This document shows positions 1 through 6,141 of a stretch of DNA of 9,451 bases, in pieces (position 1 is the first letter of the stretch; each line of letters opens with the position of its first letter). The translations under genes and the position numbers were made by a program. This stretch comes from Porticoccaceae bacterium UBA1117. GTDB taxonomy: Bacteria; Pseudomonadota; Gammaproteobacteria; Pseudomonadales; Porticoccaceae. The stretch covers positions 10,068 through 19,518 of the forward strand of contig DCBC01000007.1 of assembly GCA_002313335.1 (NCBI GenBank). Reading direction: 5' to 3'. Under the pieces are notes generated by a model. That model did not search any database and was not told the origin of the DNA. It worked only from the letters and a program-made list of their open reading frames with translations.

Positions 1-25
1 TCTGTTCTTCTTTTTAACTGAGCCT

Positions 26-54
26 TTGGCAACATAGTCTATTCACATTACCAT
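26..54 (+). promoter_or_regulatory. candidate sigma70-type promoter of the Vfr/CRP gene
   Basis: TTGGCA at 26-31 (five of six bases of the -35 consensus) is followed after 17 nt by TACCAT at 49-54 (four of six of the -10 consensus). It would start transcription near 60 and give a leader of about 80 nt before the ATG at 144. The rest of 1-143 shows no gene. A lone TCACA at 43-47 resembles one half of a CRP site, but the partner half is missing. The call rests on matches by eye only. Confidence 0.3.
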
Positions 55-143
55 AAATTGTAGGTAGTATCTAAGTCTCAGAGTGGAAACTGAACAGGTA
101 TTAGTGGTGGACTGCGTCTGAGCTCTTTAAAAGGATGAATTAA

Positions 144-785
144 ATGATCAACAACCCTAAACATATTGAAGACGTAGAAAGGTTCCTCGCGCACGGCAAT
201 CGTCGGCGTTACCCCGCAAAAACGACTATTATTTATGCGGGCGATAGAGCCGACATGCTGCATTACGTGGTGAAAGGCACTGTCTGCGTACTCATCGAAG
301 ATAAAAAAAATAGTAAGGAAATGATTGTCGCGTATTTAAATCCGGGAGAGTTTTTTGGGGAAATGGGGCTTTTCGAAGACGGTCTTCGTAGTGCCTGGAT
401 TAGAGCTAAAACTGATTGTGAAATCAGTGAGATAAGCTACGCAAAATTTACTGACCTTTACCGACAACATCCGCAATTTTTACTTTCATTGACAAAGCAA
501 ATTGCCGGAAGACTTAGGAAGACAACTCAAAGTGCTAGCAATCTTGCGTTTCTAGATGTTACTGCCAGGCTCGCTAGAGCTTTGACTGATTTAAGTAACC
601 AGCCCACTGCAATAAGCCACCCCAATGGACGACAAATTAAAATTACGCGGCAAGAATTGTCGAAAATTGTCGTCTGCTCAAGGGAGATGATTGGCCGCGT
701 TTTGAAGGAGCTTGAACTCTCTGGGTTCGTGACAGTTAGTGGAAAAACAATCGTTGTTCGTCACTCTAACGAGGCAACACAGTAG
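144..785 (+). CDS. vfr: cAMP receptor protein, Vfr/CRP family transcription regulator
   Basis: Cytoplasmic cAMP-responsive dimeric regulator. In pseudomonads Vfr controls twitching, virulence and other genes; E. coli CRP controls carbon catabolism. The 213 aa hold an N-terminal cyclic-nucleotide-binding beta-roll (about 20-110; RRRYPAKTTIIYAGDR at 20-35 is very Vfr-like). The phosphate-binding cassette has G72, E73, R82 and S83. The dimer helix carries T127-T128, then NLAFLDVT, and the C-terminal helix-turn-helix spans about 167-191 (ITRQELSKIVVCSREMIGRV). R180, E181 and R185 occupy the same numbers as the DNA-contacting residues of E. coli CRP. The start is supported by AAGGA at 131-135, 8 nt upstream of the ATG. 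Convergent with trpC, as vfr is in Pseudomonas. Oddities: the loop between GLFE and RSAW is shorter than in CRP and Vfr, and the usual HTH turn glycine (CRP G177) is Val. Family assignment is firm; unchanged cAMP response is an inference. Confidence 0.93.
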   Translation: MINNPKHIEDVERFLAHGNRRRYPAKTTIIYAGDRADMLHYVVKGTVCVLIEDKKNSKEMIVAYLNPGEFFGEMGLFEDGLRSAWIRAKTDCEISEISYAKFTDLYRQHPQFLLSLTKQIAGRLRKTTQSASNLAFLDVTARLARALTDLSNQPTAISHPNGRQIKITRQELSKIVVCSREMIGRVLKELELSGFVTVSGKTIVVRHSNEATQ

Positions 786-801
786 CTGAAAATATGAGCT
801 A
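783..801. repeat. small inverted repeat joining the convergent vfr and trpC stop codons
   Basis: TAGCT at 783-787 and AGCTA at 797-801 are perfect complements across a 9-nt loop. Each arm contains one gene's TAG stop codon. This is the only pairing seen in the 13 nt between the two genes. There is no GC-rich stem and no T-run, so it would be a weak terminator at best. Confidence 0.4.
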
Positions 802-1599
802 ATTAAACATTTCTCGCAATCTTAACCCTGGGTCTTTACTTCGCATAAACGCCTCTCCAACTAGAAAGCCATTTACCTGATTCTCCCGCATATTTTTAAC
901 GTCTGCACGACTGAGAATGCCGCTTTCAGTAATGACCGTCGTTGATGATGGAATTTGCTCTAGCAGTTGATAAGTATTCTCTACAGAAACCTCAAAAGTA
1001 TGCAAATTCCGGTTATTGATGCCAATCAATGGGTTATTTAAGAGCAGAGCGCGCGCTAATTCTGATTCATCATGTACTTCGATGAGCACATCCATACCCA
1101 GAGAGACCGCAGTATCATGTAAGCCCACTAAAGCATCTTGACTTAAAGCCGAAACAATTAACAAAATGCAATCGGCCTCCATAGCGCGGGCTTCATAAAT
1201 TTGATAACTATCAATGATAAAATCCTTTCGAATCACCGGTAATGAACACGCATTTCGAGCCACTCTTAAATACTCATCCGACCCTTGAAAGAAATCAACA
1301 TCTGTCAGTATGGACAAGCAACAAGCTCCCCCCTGCTGGTAGCTCTGCGCAATAAAGGCCGGATCGAAATTTTCACAAATTACACCTTTACTCGGAGATG
1401 CTTTTTTAACTTCAGCAATCACTGCTGCCTCTCCTGTGGCAATTTTGTCAATAATAGCTTGCGTGAAACCTCTTGGCGCAGAAGCTTGACTAATTTTTTC
1501 AACTAGCATGGCCAAGGGAGTAGAGGCGCTATGCTCGATAATTTCTTCGCGCTTACGAGCTAATATATTTTTTAATATTGTCGGTGTGCCTGTATTCAT
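799..1599 (-). CDS. trpC: indole-3-glycerol phosphate synthase
   Basis: Cytoplasmic TIM-barrel enzyme that converts 1-(2-carboxyphenylamino)-1-deoxyribulose 5-phosphate to indole-3-glycerol phosphate, with loss of CO2 and water. With the chosen start it is 266 aa, normal for a monofunctional TrpC; it is not fused to TrpF. Visible family landmarks are the N-terminal ILARKREEI (12-20), [12 protein letters not shown] (61-72, with the catalytic Glu63 and Lys65), PVIRKDF (121-127, general-acid Lys125), LIEV (172-175, catalytic Glu174), GINNRNL (193-199) and ITESGI (223-228), followed by the phosphate-binding FLVGEAFM. The ATG at 1599-1597 is preferred because GAGAG lies just upstream and the protein then begins as TrpC proteins usually do. 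A GTG at 1620-1618, one base after the trpD stop, would add 7 residues (MISREKF) but has no ribosome binding site. Last gene of trpEGDC here. Confidence 0.97.
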   Translation of the reverse strand: MNTGTPTILKNILARKREEIIEHSASTPLAMLVEKISQASAPRGFTQAIIDKIATGEAAVIAEVKKASPSKGVICENFDPAFIAQSYQQGGACCLSILTDVDFFQGSDEYLRVARNACSLPVIRKDFIIDSYQIYEARAMEADCILLIVSALSQDALVGLHDTAVSLGMDVLIEVHDESELARALLLNNPLIGINNRNLHTFEVSVENTYQLLEQIPSSTTVITESGILSRADVKNMRENQVNGFLVGEAFMRSKDPGLRLREMFN

Positions 1600-1621
1600 A
1601 AACTTCTCTCTTGATATCACA

Positions 1622-2638
1622 CTAAATACTATTTGTTAGACTCACAAGCTGATCAATTTTAGCGCTTGCTGTGCCATTACCGATGGTTTTTTGCGCCATA
1701 ACTAGACCCTCTTTAATAGAATCTGCACAACCGGCAACATAAAGTGCTGCGCCAGCATTAATTGCTATTAGATCCGCCGCCTTTGGCGCACGCTCATTTA
1801 GTGCGGCATTAATCATCATCAATGATTCTTTGGCATCCTTTACTGACAACCCTTCTAAGGATTGCCTGACACCAAAATAATCCTCCGGCAATAGAGCATA
1901 CTCATTAAGATGCCCATTTTTATACTCTGAAACATAAGTTTCAGCCGCAATACTAATTTCATCTAAACCATCGGCCGAACTTACAACCATGACATGCTCT
2001 GCTCCCAAGCTGCCCAAAACTTCGGCCATTGGACGACACAATGCTTTATCATAGACACCAATTAGCTGCCGCTTTACTCCAGCCGGATTAGTCATTGGCC
2101 CCAATATGTTAAAAATAGTGCGCATCCCGAGCTCTTTTCTAGGCCCAATCGCGTATTTCATTGCACTATGGTGAGAGGGCGCAAACATAAACCCAATACC
2201 TACCTTTTCAACACACGTGGCTACTTGATCAGCACTGATATTTAAATTCGCGCCGGCCTCCTCCAATAAATCTGCAGCACCACTTTTACTGCTTACTGAA
2301 CGATTGCCATGCTTAGCTACACGACCACCGGCAGCTGCAACAACAAAACTTGCCACCGTAGAAACATTAAACAGATTTGATTCATCACCACCGGTACCGA
2401 CAATATCAACAAGATGCTCACCACTAATATCAACACCGGAAACAAGTTCACGCATTACCTCTACGGCCCCAGTAATTTCGCTAATACTTTCTCCCTTGAT
2501 ACGCAAGGCAACCAAAAAAGCTCCAATTTGCGCGTCACTTGTATCACCTGACATCAGTTGACGAAACACCGCATACATTTGCGCTCGACTCAGGTCTTGC
2601 CCCTCAACAACTTGGGCGATTGCTTGCTTTATATCCAT
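1622..2638 (-). CDS. trpD: anthranilate phosphoribosyltransferase
   Basis: Transfers the phosphoribosyl group of PRPP to anthranilate, the second committed step of tryptophan synthesis; the family works as a homodimer in the cytoplasm. The 338 aa are full length. An all-helical N-terminal domain (1-70) is followed by the PRPP/Mg site [17 protein letters not shown] (78-94, glycine-rich GTGGD at 81-85), [18 protein letters not shown] (109-126), the anthranilate-side segment [20 protein letters not shown] (152-171), NILGPMTNP (177-185), and DGLDE (223-227), whose acidic residues bind the second metal. It starts 3 nt after the trpG stop. A GGAG inside the end of trpG, about 10 nt upstream of the ATG, serves as ribosome binding site, so coupled translation is likely. 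It is not fused to TrpG, unlike in enterobacteria. Confidence 0.98.
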   Translation of the reverse strand: MDIKQAIAQVVEGQDLSRAQMYAVFRQLMSGDTSDAQIGAFLVALRIKGESISEITGAVEVMRELVSGVDISGEHLVDIVGTGGDESNLFNVSTVASFVVAAAGGRVAKHGNRSVSSKSGAADLLEEAGANLNISADQVATCVEKVGIGFMFAPSHHSAMKYAIGPRKELGMRTIFNILGPMTNPAGVKRQLIGVYDKALCRPMAEVLGSLGAEHVMVVSSADGLDEISIAAETYVSEYKNGHLNEYALLPEDYFGVRQSLEGLSVKDAKESLMMINAALNERAPKAADLIAINAGAALYVAGCADSIKEGLVMAQKTIGNGTASAKIDQLVSLTNSI

Positions 2639-2641
2639 TGG

Positions 2642-3220
2642 CTATGACTCCAAAAAGTTGCGCAATAAATCATGTCCATGCTCTGTGAGAATAGATTCAG
2701 GATGGAACTGCACACCTTCGATCGGTAATTGCTTATGTCGCACGCCCATTATTTCATCCAAGGAGCCGTCTTCATTTTCAGTCCACGCAGTCACTTCAAG
2801 ACAGTTAGGCAGAGTACTCTGCTCGATCACCAACGAATGATAGCGTGTTGCCACAAAATGCGGGCTAAGGCCCTTAAAAACACCGGTATTATGATGACAA
2901 ATTCTAGAGGTCTTTCCATGCATCACCTGTTTGGCTCGCACAATTTTACCGCCAAAGGCCTGAGCAATACTTTGGTGACCTAAACAAATACCCAAGATCG
3001 GTAATTTATTCGCAAAGTAGCTAATAGTTTCAACTGAAATTCCCGCTTCATTTGGCGTACAGGGGCCAGGAGAAATAACAATTTTTTCTGGGGCCAATGT
3101 TTCAATATCAGCAATAGAAATTTCATCATTCCTCACCACCTTTACATCGGCTTTTAATTCGGCCAGGTACTGAACAATGTTGTAGGTGAACGAATCGTAA
3201 TTATCGATCATTAAAATCAT
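2642..3220 (-). CDS. trpG: anthranilate synthase component II, glutamine amidotransferase
   Basis: Class I glutamine amidotransferase subunit that releases ammonia from glutamine and passes it to TrpE. The 192 aa are typical for a stand-alone TrpG. The protein opens with [19 protein letters not shown]. It then has the oxyanion segment [12 protein letters not shown] (49-60), nucleophile Cys79 in GICLGHQ, and the other triad residues His173 and Glu175 in QFHPES. The ATG at 3220-3218 overlaps the trpE stop as ATGA, pointing to translational coupling and near-equal output of the two subunits. An in-frame TTG at 3235 would add 5 residues but breaks the usual N-terminus. Closely similar amidotransferases serve p-aminobenzoate synthesis (PabA) and are often shared. 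Position inside trpEGDC makes TrpG the primary role; a double role cannot be excluded from sequence. Confidence 0.97.
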   Translation of the reverse strand: MILMIDNYDSFTYNIVQYLAELKADVKVVRNDEISIADIETLAPEKIVISPGPCTPNEAGISVETISYFANKLPILGICLGHQSIAQAFGGKIVRAKQVMHGKTSRICHHNTGVFKGLSPHFVATRYHSLVIEQSTLPNCLEVTAWTENEDGSLDEIMGVRHKQLPIEGVQFHPESILTEHGHDLLRNFLES

Positions 3221-4695
3221 TTTTTTGCCCCGCAAACCATCGCTGCAGCACGCATAACAGCGCGCGCTTTATTCATCGTCTCTTCCCATTCCAGTTCAGG
3301 TTCTGAGTCAGCAACAACTCCGCCTCCAGCCTGAACATGAACCTCATTATCTTTAATGACTGCAGTCCGAATCGCTATGGCCATGTCCATATTGCCATTC
3401 CAGCCAATATAGCCAACCGCACCCCCGTAGATATTACGCTTTACTGGCTCAAGTTCATCGATAATTTCCATCGCTCTAATTTTAGGTGCACCACTTAAGG
3501 TGCCCGCCGGTAAAGTTGCCTTGAGAACATCAATGGCACTCATACCTTTGTTGACTTGGCCGACGACATTTGAGGTGATGTGCATGACGTGAGAATAACG
3601 TTCGACCACCATCTGCTCGGTAACCTCAACTGAGCCAGCTTGACTAATTCTCCCAACATCATTGCGACCTAAATCTATTAGCATAAGGTGCTCAGCAATC
3701 TCTTTTGGATCAGCCAGCATCTCTTGCTCTAGTGCACGATCATCAGCATCGGTCTCACCTCTTCGGCGAGTGCCTGCAATGGGCCTCACAGTAACTTGCC
3801 CGTCTTCCAGTCGAGCCAGAACCTCAGGAGAAGACCCCACAATATGGAAACCATCCAAATCGAGGAAGTACATGTAGGGCGATGGGTTTAAGCGACGCAG
3901 TGCGCGGTAGAGATTAATGGGCTGATCATGAAAAGGGGCGGTAAAACGTTGCGATGGGACCACCTGCATAATGTCACCAGACAAGGTGTATTGTTTAACC
4001 TTTTCTACCGCTTTTTTATAATTTTCTTTACCAAAACTAGATACAAAAGCCTGCTCACTAAGACCATCTCCCTGAAGGTTCATTGGCGGTAAATCTGGCT
4101 TGGATTTTGCGAGCTTTAGCTCTAGCTCATCCAGCCTAGCTTCAGCATCAAACAAAGCATTAGGGTCTTTAGCATCAACATGTACCACCAACATAATCGT
4201 GCCTGATAGGTTATCGAAGATCGCTACTTCATCAGAAGCCATTAACAGTACATCGGGAGTACCCAATTTATCAGGAGGTGTGCTTTTAGATAACCTGGGC
4301 TCAACATAGCGCACGGTGTCATAACCAAAGTAGCCGACCAGCCCGCCAGTGAATCGGGGGAGATCTGGTAAGTCTGGCATGCTAAAAAGCGCTCTAAAGC
4401 GCTCGACTTCGCCCAACGGATCATCAGTATTACGCGTGACCATTGGCTTTCCATCTCGAATAATCTCTAACCGATTACCGTAGAGTTTAAGTACAGTCGA
4501 GGTCTGCATACCAATCAGTGAATAACGCCCCCATTTCTCACCACCTTGAACCGATTCAAACAGGTACGAGTTCGGCCCAAAAGCAAGCTTTAAGTAAACG
4601 CTCAGTGGCGTTTCTAAATCTGCGAGCACTTCGCGGGTAATGGGTATTCTATTGAAATTTTGGGTAGCCAGCTTGGCAAATGTATCGGGGTTCAT
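3217..4695 (-). CDS. trpE: anthranilate synthase component I
   Basis: Converts chorismate plus ammonia to anthranilate and pyruvate in complex with TrpG, the first committed step to tryptophan. The 492 aa show the N-terminal TrpE domain, including [16 protein letters not shown] (44-59), the region of the LLES motif where tryptophan binds in feedback-inhibited TrpE. The chorismate-utilising domain has [11 protein letters not shown] (241-251), [15 protein letters not shown] (305-319), [14 protein letters not shown] (336-349), [22 protein letters not shown] (395-416), GGAVGYIG (424-431) and AGGGVVADS (456-464). These include the chorismate- and Mg-binding residues of the family. The ATG has AGGAAG at 4706-4701, 5 nt upstream. 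It is the first trp enzyme of the operon. The 211-nt gap before it is where promoter or leader control would act. The retained LFES segment suggests feedback inhibition by tryptophan, as in relatives. Confidence 0.98.
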   Translation of the reverse strand: MNPDTFAKLATQNFNRIPITREVLADLETPLSVYLKLAFGPNSYLFESVQGGEKWGRYSLIGMQTSTVLKLYGNRLEIIRDGKPMVTRNTDDPLGEVERFRALFSMPDLPDLPRFTGGLVGYFGYDTVRYVEPRLSKSTPPDKLGTPDVLLMASDEVAIFDNLSGTIMLVVHVDAKDPNALFDAEARLDELELKLAKSKPDLPPMNLQGDGLSEQAFVSSFGKENYKKAVEKVKQYTLSGDIMQVVPSQRFTAPFHDQPINLYRALRRLNPSPYMYFLDLDGFHIVGSSPEVLARLEDGQVTVRPIAGTRRRGETDADDRALEQEMLADPKEIAEHLMLIDLGRNDVGRISQAGSVEVTEQMVVERYSHVMHITSNVVGQVNKGMSAIDVLKATLPAGTLSGAPKIRAMEIIDELEPVKRNIYGGAVGYIGWNGNMDMAIAIRTAVIKDNEVHVQAGGGVVADSEPELEWEETMNKARAVMRAAAMVCGAKK

Positions 4696-4731
4696 GACAG
4701 CTTCCTAATGCTAATTTTATTGGGTATATGT

Positions 4732-4765
4732 GAGCGCGATCGGCACTCGAGGCCAATTAACCTCG
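4732..4765 (-). promoter_or_regulatory. two adjoining RNA hairpins in the trpE leader region
   Basis: Read on the minus strand, CGAGG (4765-4761) pairs with CCTCG (4752-4748) over an 8-nt loop. GAGTGC (4748-4743) pairs with GCGCTC (4737-4732), with one G-T pair, over a 5-nt loop. The two stems share base 4748, so both cannot form fully. The first arm lies directly after the second Trp codon of the candidate leader peptide. This geometry recalls trp attenuators, but no U-run follows either stem, so a classical intrinsic terminator is not seen. Confidence 0.3.
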
Positions 4766-4813
4766 CCAACGGCAAATACCAACATAAAAATCAACAAACC
4801 AAGTGTCTTTCAA
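4757..4813 (-). CDS. candidate trp operon leader peptide, 18 codons with two Trp codons
   Basis: A short reading frame starts at TTG (4813-4811) and ends at TAA (4759-4757). With the initiator read as Met it encodes MKDTWFVDFYVGICRWRG, with Trp at positions 5 and 16. AGGAA lies 6 nt before the TTG, a good ribosome binding site. It stands about 60 nt upstream of trpE, where ribosome-mediated trp leader peptides stand in other proteobacteria. The Trp codons are not adjacent, the start is TTG, and the downstream stems lack a U-run, so a chance ORF is quite possible. Seen in sequence: the frame, the Shine-Dalgarno and the two Trp codons. Inferred: any role in regulation. Confidence 0.35.
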   Translation of the reverse strand: MKDTWFVDFYVGICRWRG

Positions 4814-4836
4814 AACTAATTCCTCAATGATCTTTT

Positions 4837-4842
4837 ATTGTA
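4837..4842 (-). promoter_or_regulatory. possible -10 element ahead of the trpE leader
   Basis: TACAAT on the minus strand differs from TATAAT at one base and lies 23 nt before the candidate leader start codon, in an AT-rich stretch. No good -35 hexamer sits at normal spacing: TTGAAA is only 13 nt upstream. trpE may also be read from the rpe promoter, since no terminator is visible between rpe and trpE. Confidence 0.2.
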
Positions 4843-4906
4843 ATCAATATTAACGTTTCAATAAACCTCTGACTGATACTTTAGCCGCATTTTACCTACA
4901 CTAATC

Positions 4907-5578
4907 TTAGCCAACGCTGGCTAGCTCGGCTCGAAGTTGGGCAATAACTTTAGCGTAGTCTGGTTGGCTAAAGATAGCTGAACCAGCAACAAACGTGTCA
5001 GCTCCCGCAGCCGCTATTTCAGCAATATTATTGACACCGACACCGCCATCAATCTCAAGTCGGATATTATGGCCGCTGCTATCAATCATGGCCCTGGCTT
5101 GCTTTAACTTATCAATCGTTGAGGGAATAAACTTTTGCCCACCGAACCCTGGGTTTACTGACATCAACACTAGCATGTCCATCTTATCCATTACCCATTG
5201 AGCCGTATTCAAACCAGTCGCAGGGTTAATCACCAACCCCGCTTTACACCCCAAATCACGTATCAGCTGCAGAGATCGGTCAACATGTGTTGAAGCCTCA
5301 GGATGAAAAGTAATGTAATCTGCACCTGCATCAGCAAACATACGAATCATTTCATCCACTGGACTAACCATGAGATGAACATCTATTGGCGCGGTTACGC
5401 CATGGTCTCGCAGCGCTTTACACACCATCGGACCGATCGTTAGATTAGGCACAAAATGGTTGTCCATAACATCAAAGTGAATTATGTCGCCACCAGACTC
5501 AAGTACGGTATCAACTTCTTCACCGAGTCGCGCGAAATTGGCCGCTAAAATAGAGGGGGCAATTAAGTAATCAGACAT
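4907..5578 (-). CDS. rpe: ribulose-phosphate 3-epimerase
   Basis: Interconverts D-ribulose 5-phosphate and D-xylulose 5-phosphate in the pentose phosphate pathway; cytoplasmic, metal-dependent TIM barrel. The 223 aa match the usual length. Landmarks: [17 protein letters not shown] at the N-terminus with Ser9; metal ligands and catalytic residues His34 and Asp36 in [19 protein letters not shown]; His68 in [19 protein letters not shown] (139-150, the phosphate-side loop); and Asp177 in EIDGGV; then FVAGSAIF (196-203). AGGTG lies 5 nt before the ATG. In many pseudomonad-type genomes rpe is followed by gph (phosphoglycolate phosphatase) and then trpE. Here gph is absent and 211 nt separate rpe from trpE. 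No terminator follows rpe, so read-through into trpE is possible. Confidence 0.97.
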   Translation of the reverse strand: MSDYLIAPSILAANFARLGEEVDTVLESGGDIIHFDVMDNHFVPNLTIGPMVCKALRDHGVTAPIDVHLMVSPVDEMIRMFADAGADYITFHPEASTHVDRSLQLIRDLGCKAGLVINPATGLNTAQWVMDKMDMLVLMSVNPGFGGQKFIPSTIDKLKQARAMIDSSGHNIRLEIDGGVGVNNIAEIAAAGADTFVAGSAIFSQPDYAKVIAQLRAELASVG

Positions 5579-5618
5579 AAGACACCTGTGTTTAAAGTAT
5601 TATTGGGTTGTTTTACCG

Positions 5619-5632
5619 GCAGTATATACTGC
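5619..5632. promoter_or_regulatory. 14-bp perfect palindrome in the rpe upstream region
   Basis: GCAGTATATACTGC is perfectly self-complementary and lies 41 nt before the rpe ATG. It contains TATACT, one base from the -10 consensus, readable on either strand. No convincing -35 stands at 17 nt on the minus strand. It could be the rpe core promoter, an operator over it, or both. It is not a LexA box, because the CTG and CAG arms are in the reverse order. Confidence 0.35.
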
Positions 5633-5660
5633 GATTAAGATCTTTGGTGAACACAAGGAC

Positions 5661-5691
5661 AAAAAAGGCCGCTTAATTAAGCGGCCTTTTT
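5661..5691 (-). terminator. strong intrinsic terminator, bidirectional in form
   Basis: A 20-bp perfect palindrome, GGCCGCTTAATTAAGCGGCC (5667-5686), is flanked by six A on the left and five T on the right. Each strand therefore reads as a GC-rich stem followed by a T-run. It begins 22 nt after the stop of the EF-hand gene, so on the minus strand it ends that transcript and shields rpe. No plus-strand gene points into it. Confidence 0.92.
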
Positions 5692-5713
5692 GTTTATTGA
5701 CGAAAGATAAAAA

Positions 5714-6070
5714 TTAATTCTCTTCGTTTAATTTCTCTTCCTCCAACATAGCCTTTCTCTTTTCACGCATATCTTTCTTTTTTTTCATCATTTTCTTACG
5801 CATGGCTTTGGACTCTTCTTTGGCTTCTTTTTTGGTTACATAACCATTACCGTCGCTATCCATTTTGTTAAAACGCTCGCGACCCTTATCGGCCTGCATT
5901 GCAATAAAAACCTCATGCTCGTCATAGGATACCTGGCCATCATTATCAGAATCTGCCATTTTGAAAAGCTTTTCCCCAGGTCCACTTTTTCCCGGGCCTT
6001 TGTGATGATCTGCTAACACAGAAAAAGACAGCGTCATTATCACGATAAAAAATACATAGTTACTCATCAT
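5714..6070 (-). CDS. exported EF-hand calcium-binding protein with a Lys/Met/Glu-rich tail
   Basis: A 118-aa protein with a likely Sec signal peptide: a short hydrophobic core, YVFFIVIMTLSFSVLA, with a cleavage site after Ala20. It is therefore probably periplasmic or released. The mature part begins DHHKGPGK. It carries two canonical 12-residue EF-hand loops, DSDNDGQVSYDE at 40-51 and DSDGNGYVTKKE at 71-82. Ligands at loop positions 1, 3, 5 and 12 are all present, so calcium binding is well supported. Residues 83-118 are almost entirely Lys, Arg, Met and Glu and probably form a charged helix. GGAGGT lies just before two consecutive ATG codons; the second is about 8 nt from it and may be the true start. 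It sits 71 nt after the acyl-CoA ligase on the same strand and is followed by a strong terminator. Partner and role are unknown. Confidence 0.85.
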   Translation of the reverse strand: MMSNYVFFIVIMTLSFSVLADHHKGPGKSGPGEKLFKMADSDNDGQVSYDEHEVFIAMQADKGRERFNKMDSDGNGYVTKKEAKEESKAMRKKMMKKKKDMREKRKAMLEEEKLNEEN

Positions 6071-6141
6071 TATTACCTCCGTTTTAGATTATCTGTAAAA
6101 ACGATGCTCAACGCATTTGGTTGACCGCCTAAGAATACTAT

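Noticed and set aside
43..47. CRP/Vfr autoregulatory site upstream of the regulator
   Set aside because: TCACA is present, but the partner TGTGA at the required distance is not.
1285..1506. Plus-strand frame antisense to trpC, and similar frames antisense to trpD, trpG, trpE, rpe and pilT
   Set aside because: All are shadows of conserved genes with no recognisable protein features.
1600..1620. GTG start for trpC one base after the trpD stop
   Set aside because: No ribosome binding site, and the added residues precede the usual TrpC N-terminus; the ATG at 1599 is better supported.
4732..4765. A classical Trp attenuator terminator
   Set aside because: Neither stem is followed by a run of T on the minus strand, so only the stems themselves are reported.
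4717..4785. A 22-codon ATG frame in the rpe-trpE gap, with one Trp codon
   Set aside because: No Shine-Dalgarno precedes its ATG, and it overlaps in another frame the better-supported TTG frame with two Trp codons.
5619..5632. LexA/SOS box
   Set aside because: LexA sites read CTG-N10-CAG; this palindrome reads CAG-N6-CTG, the reverse order and a shorter spacing.
6071..6141. Terminator between the acyl-CoA ligase and the EF-hand gene
   Set aside because: Only a 4-bp ATGC/GCAT pairing is seen, with no T-run; the two genes may share a transcript.
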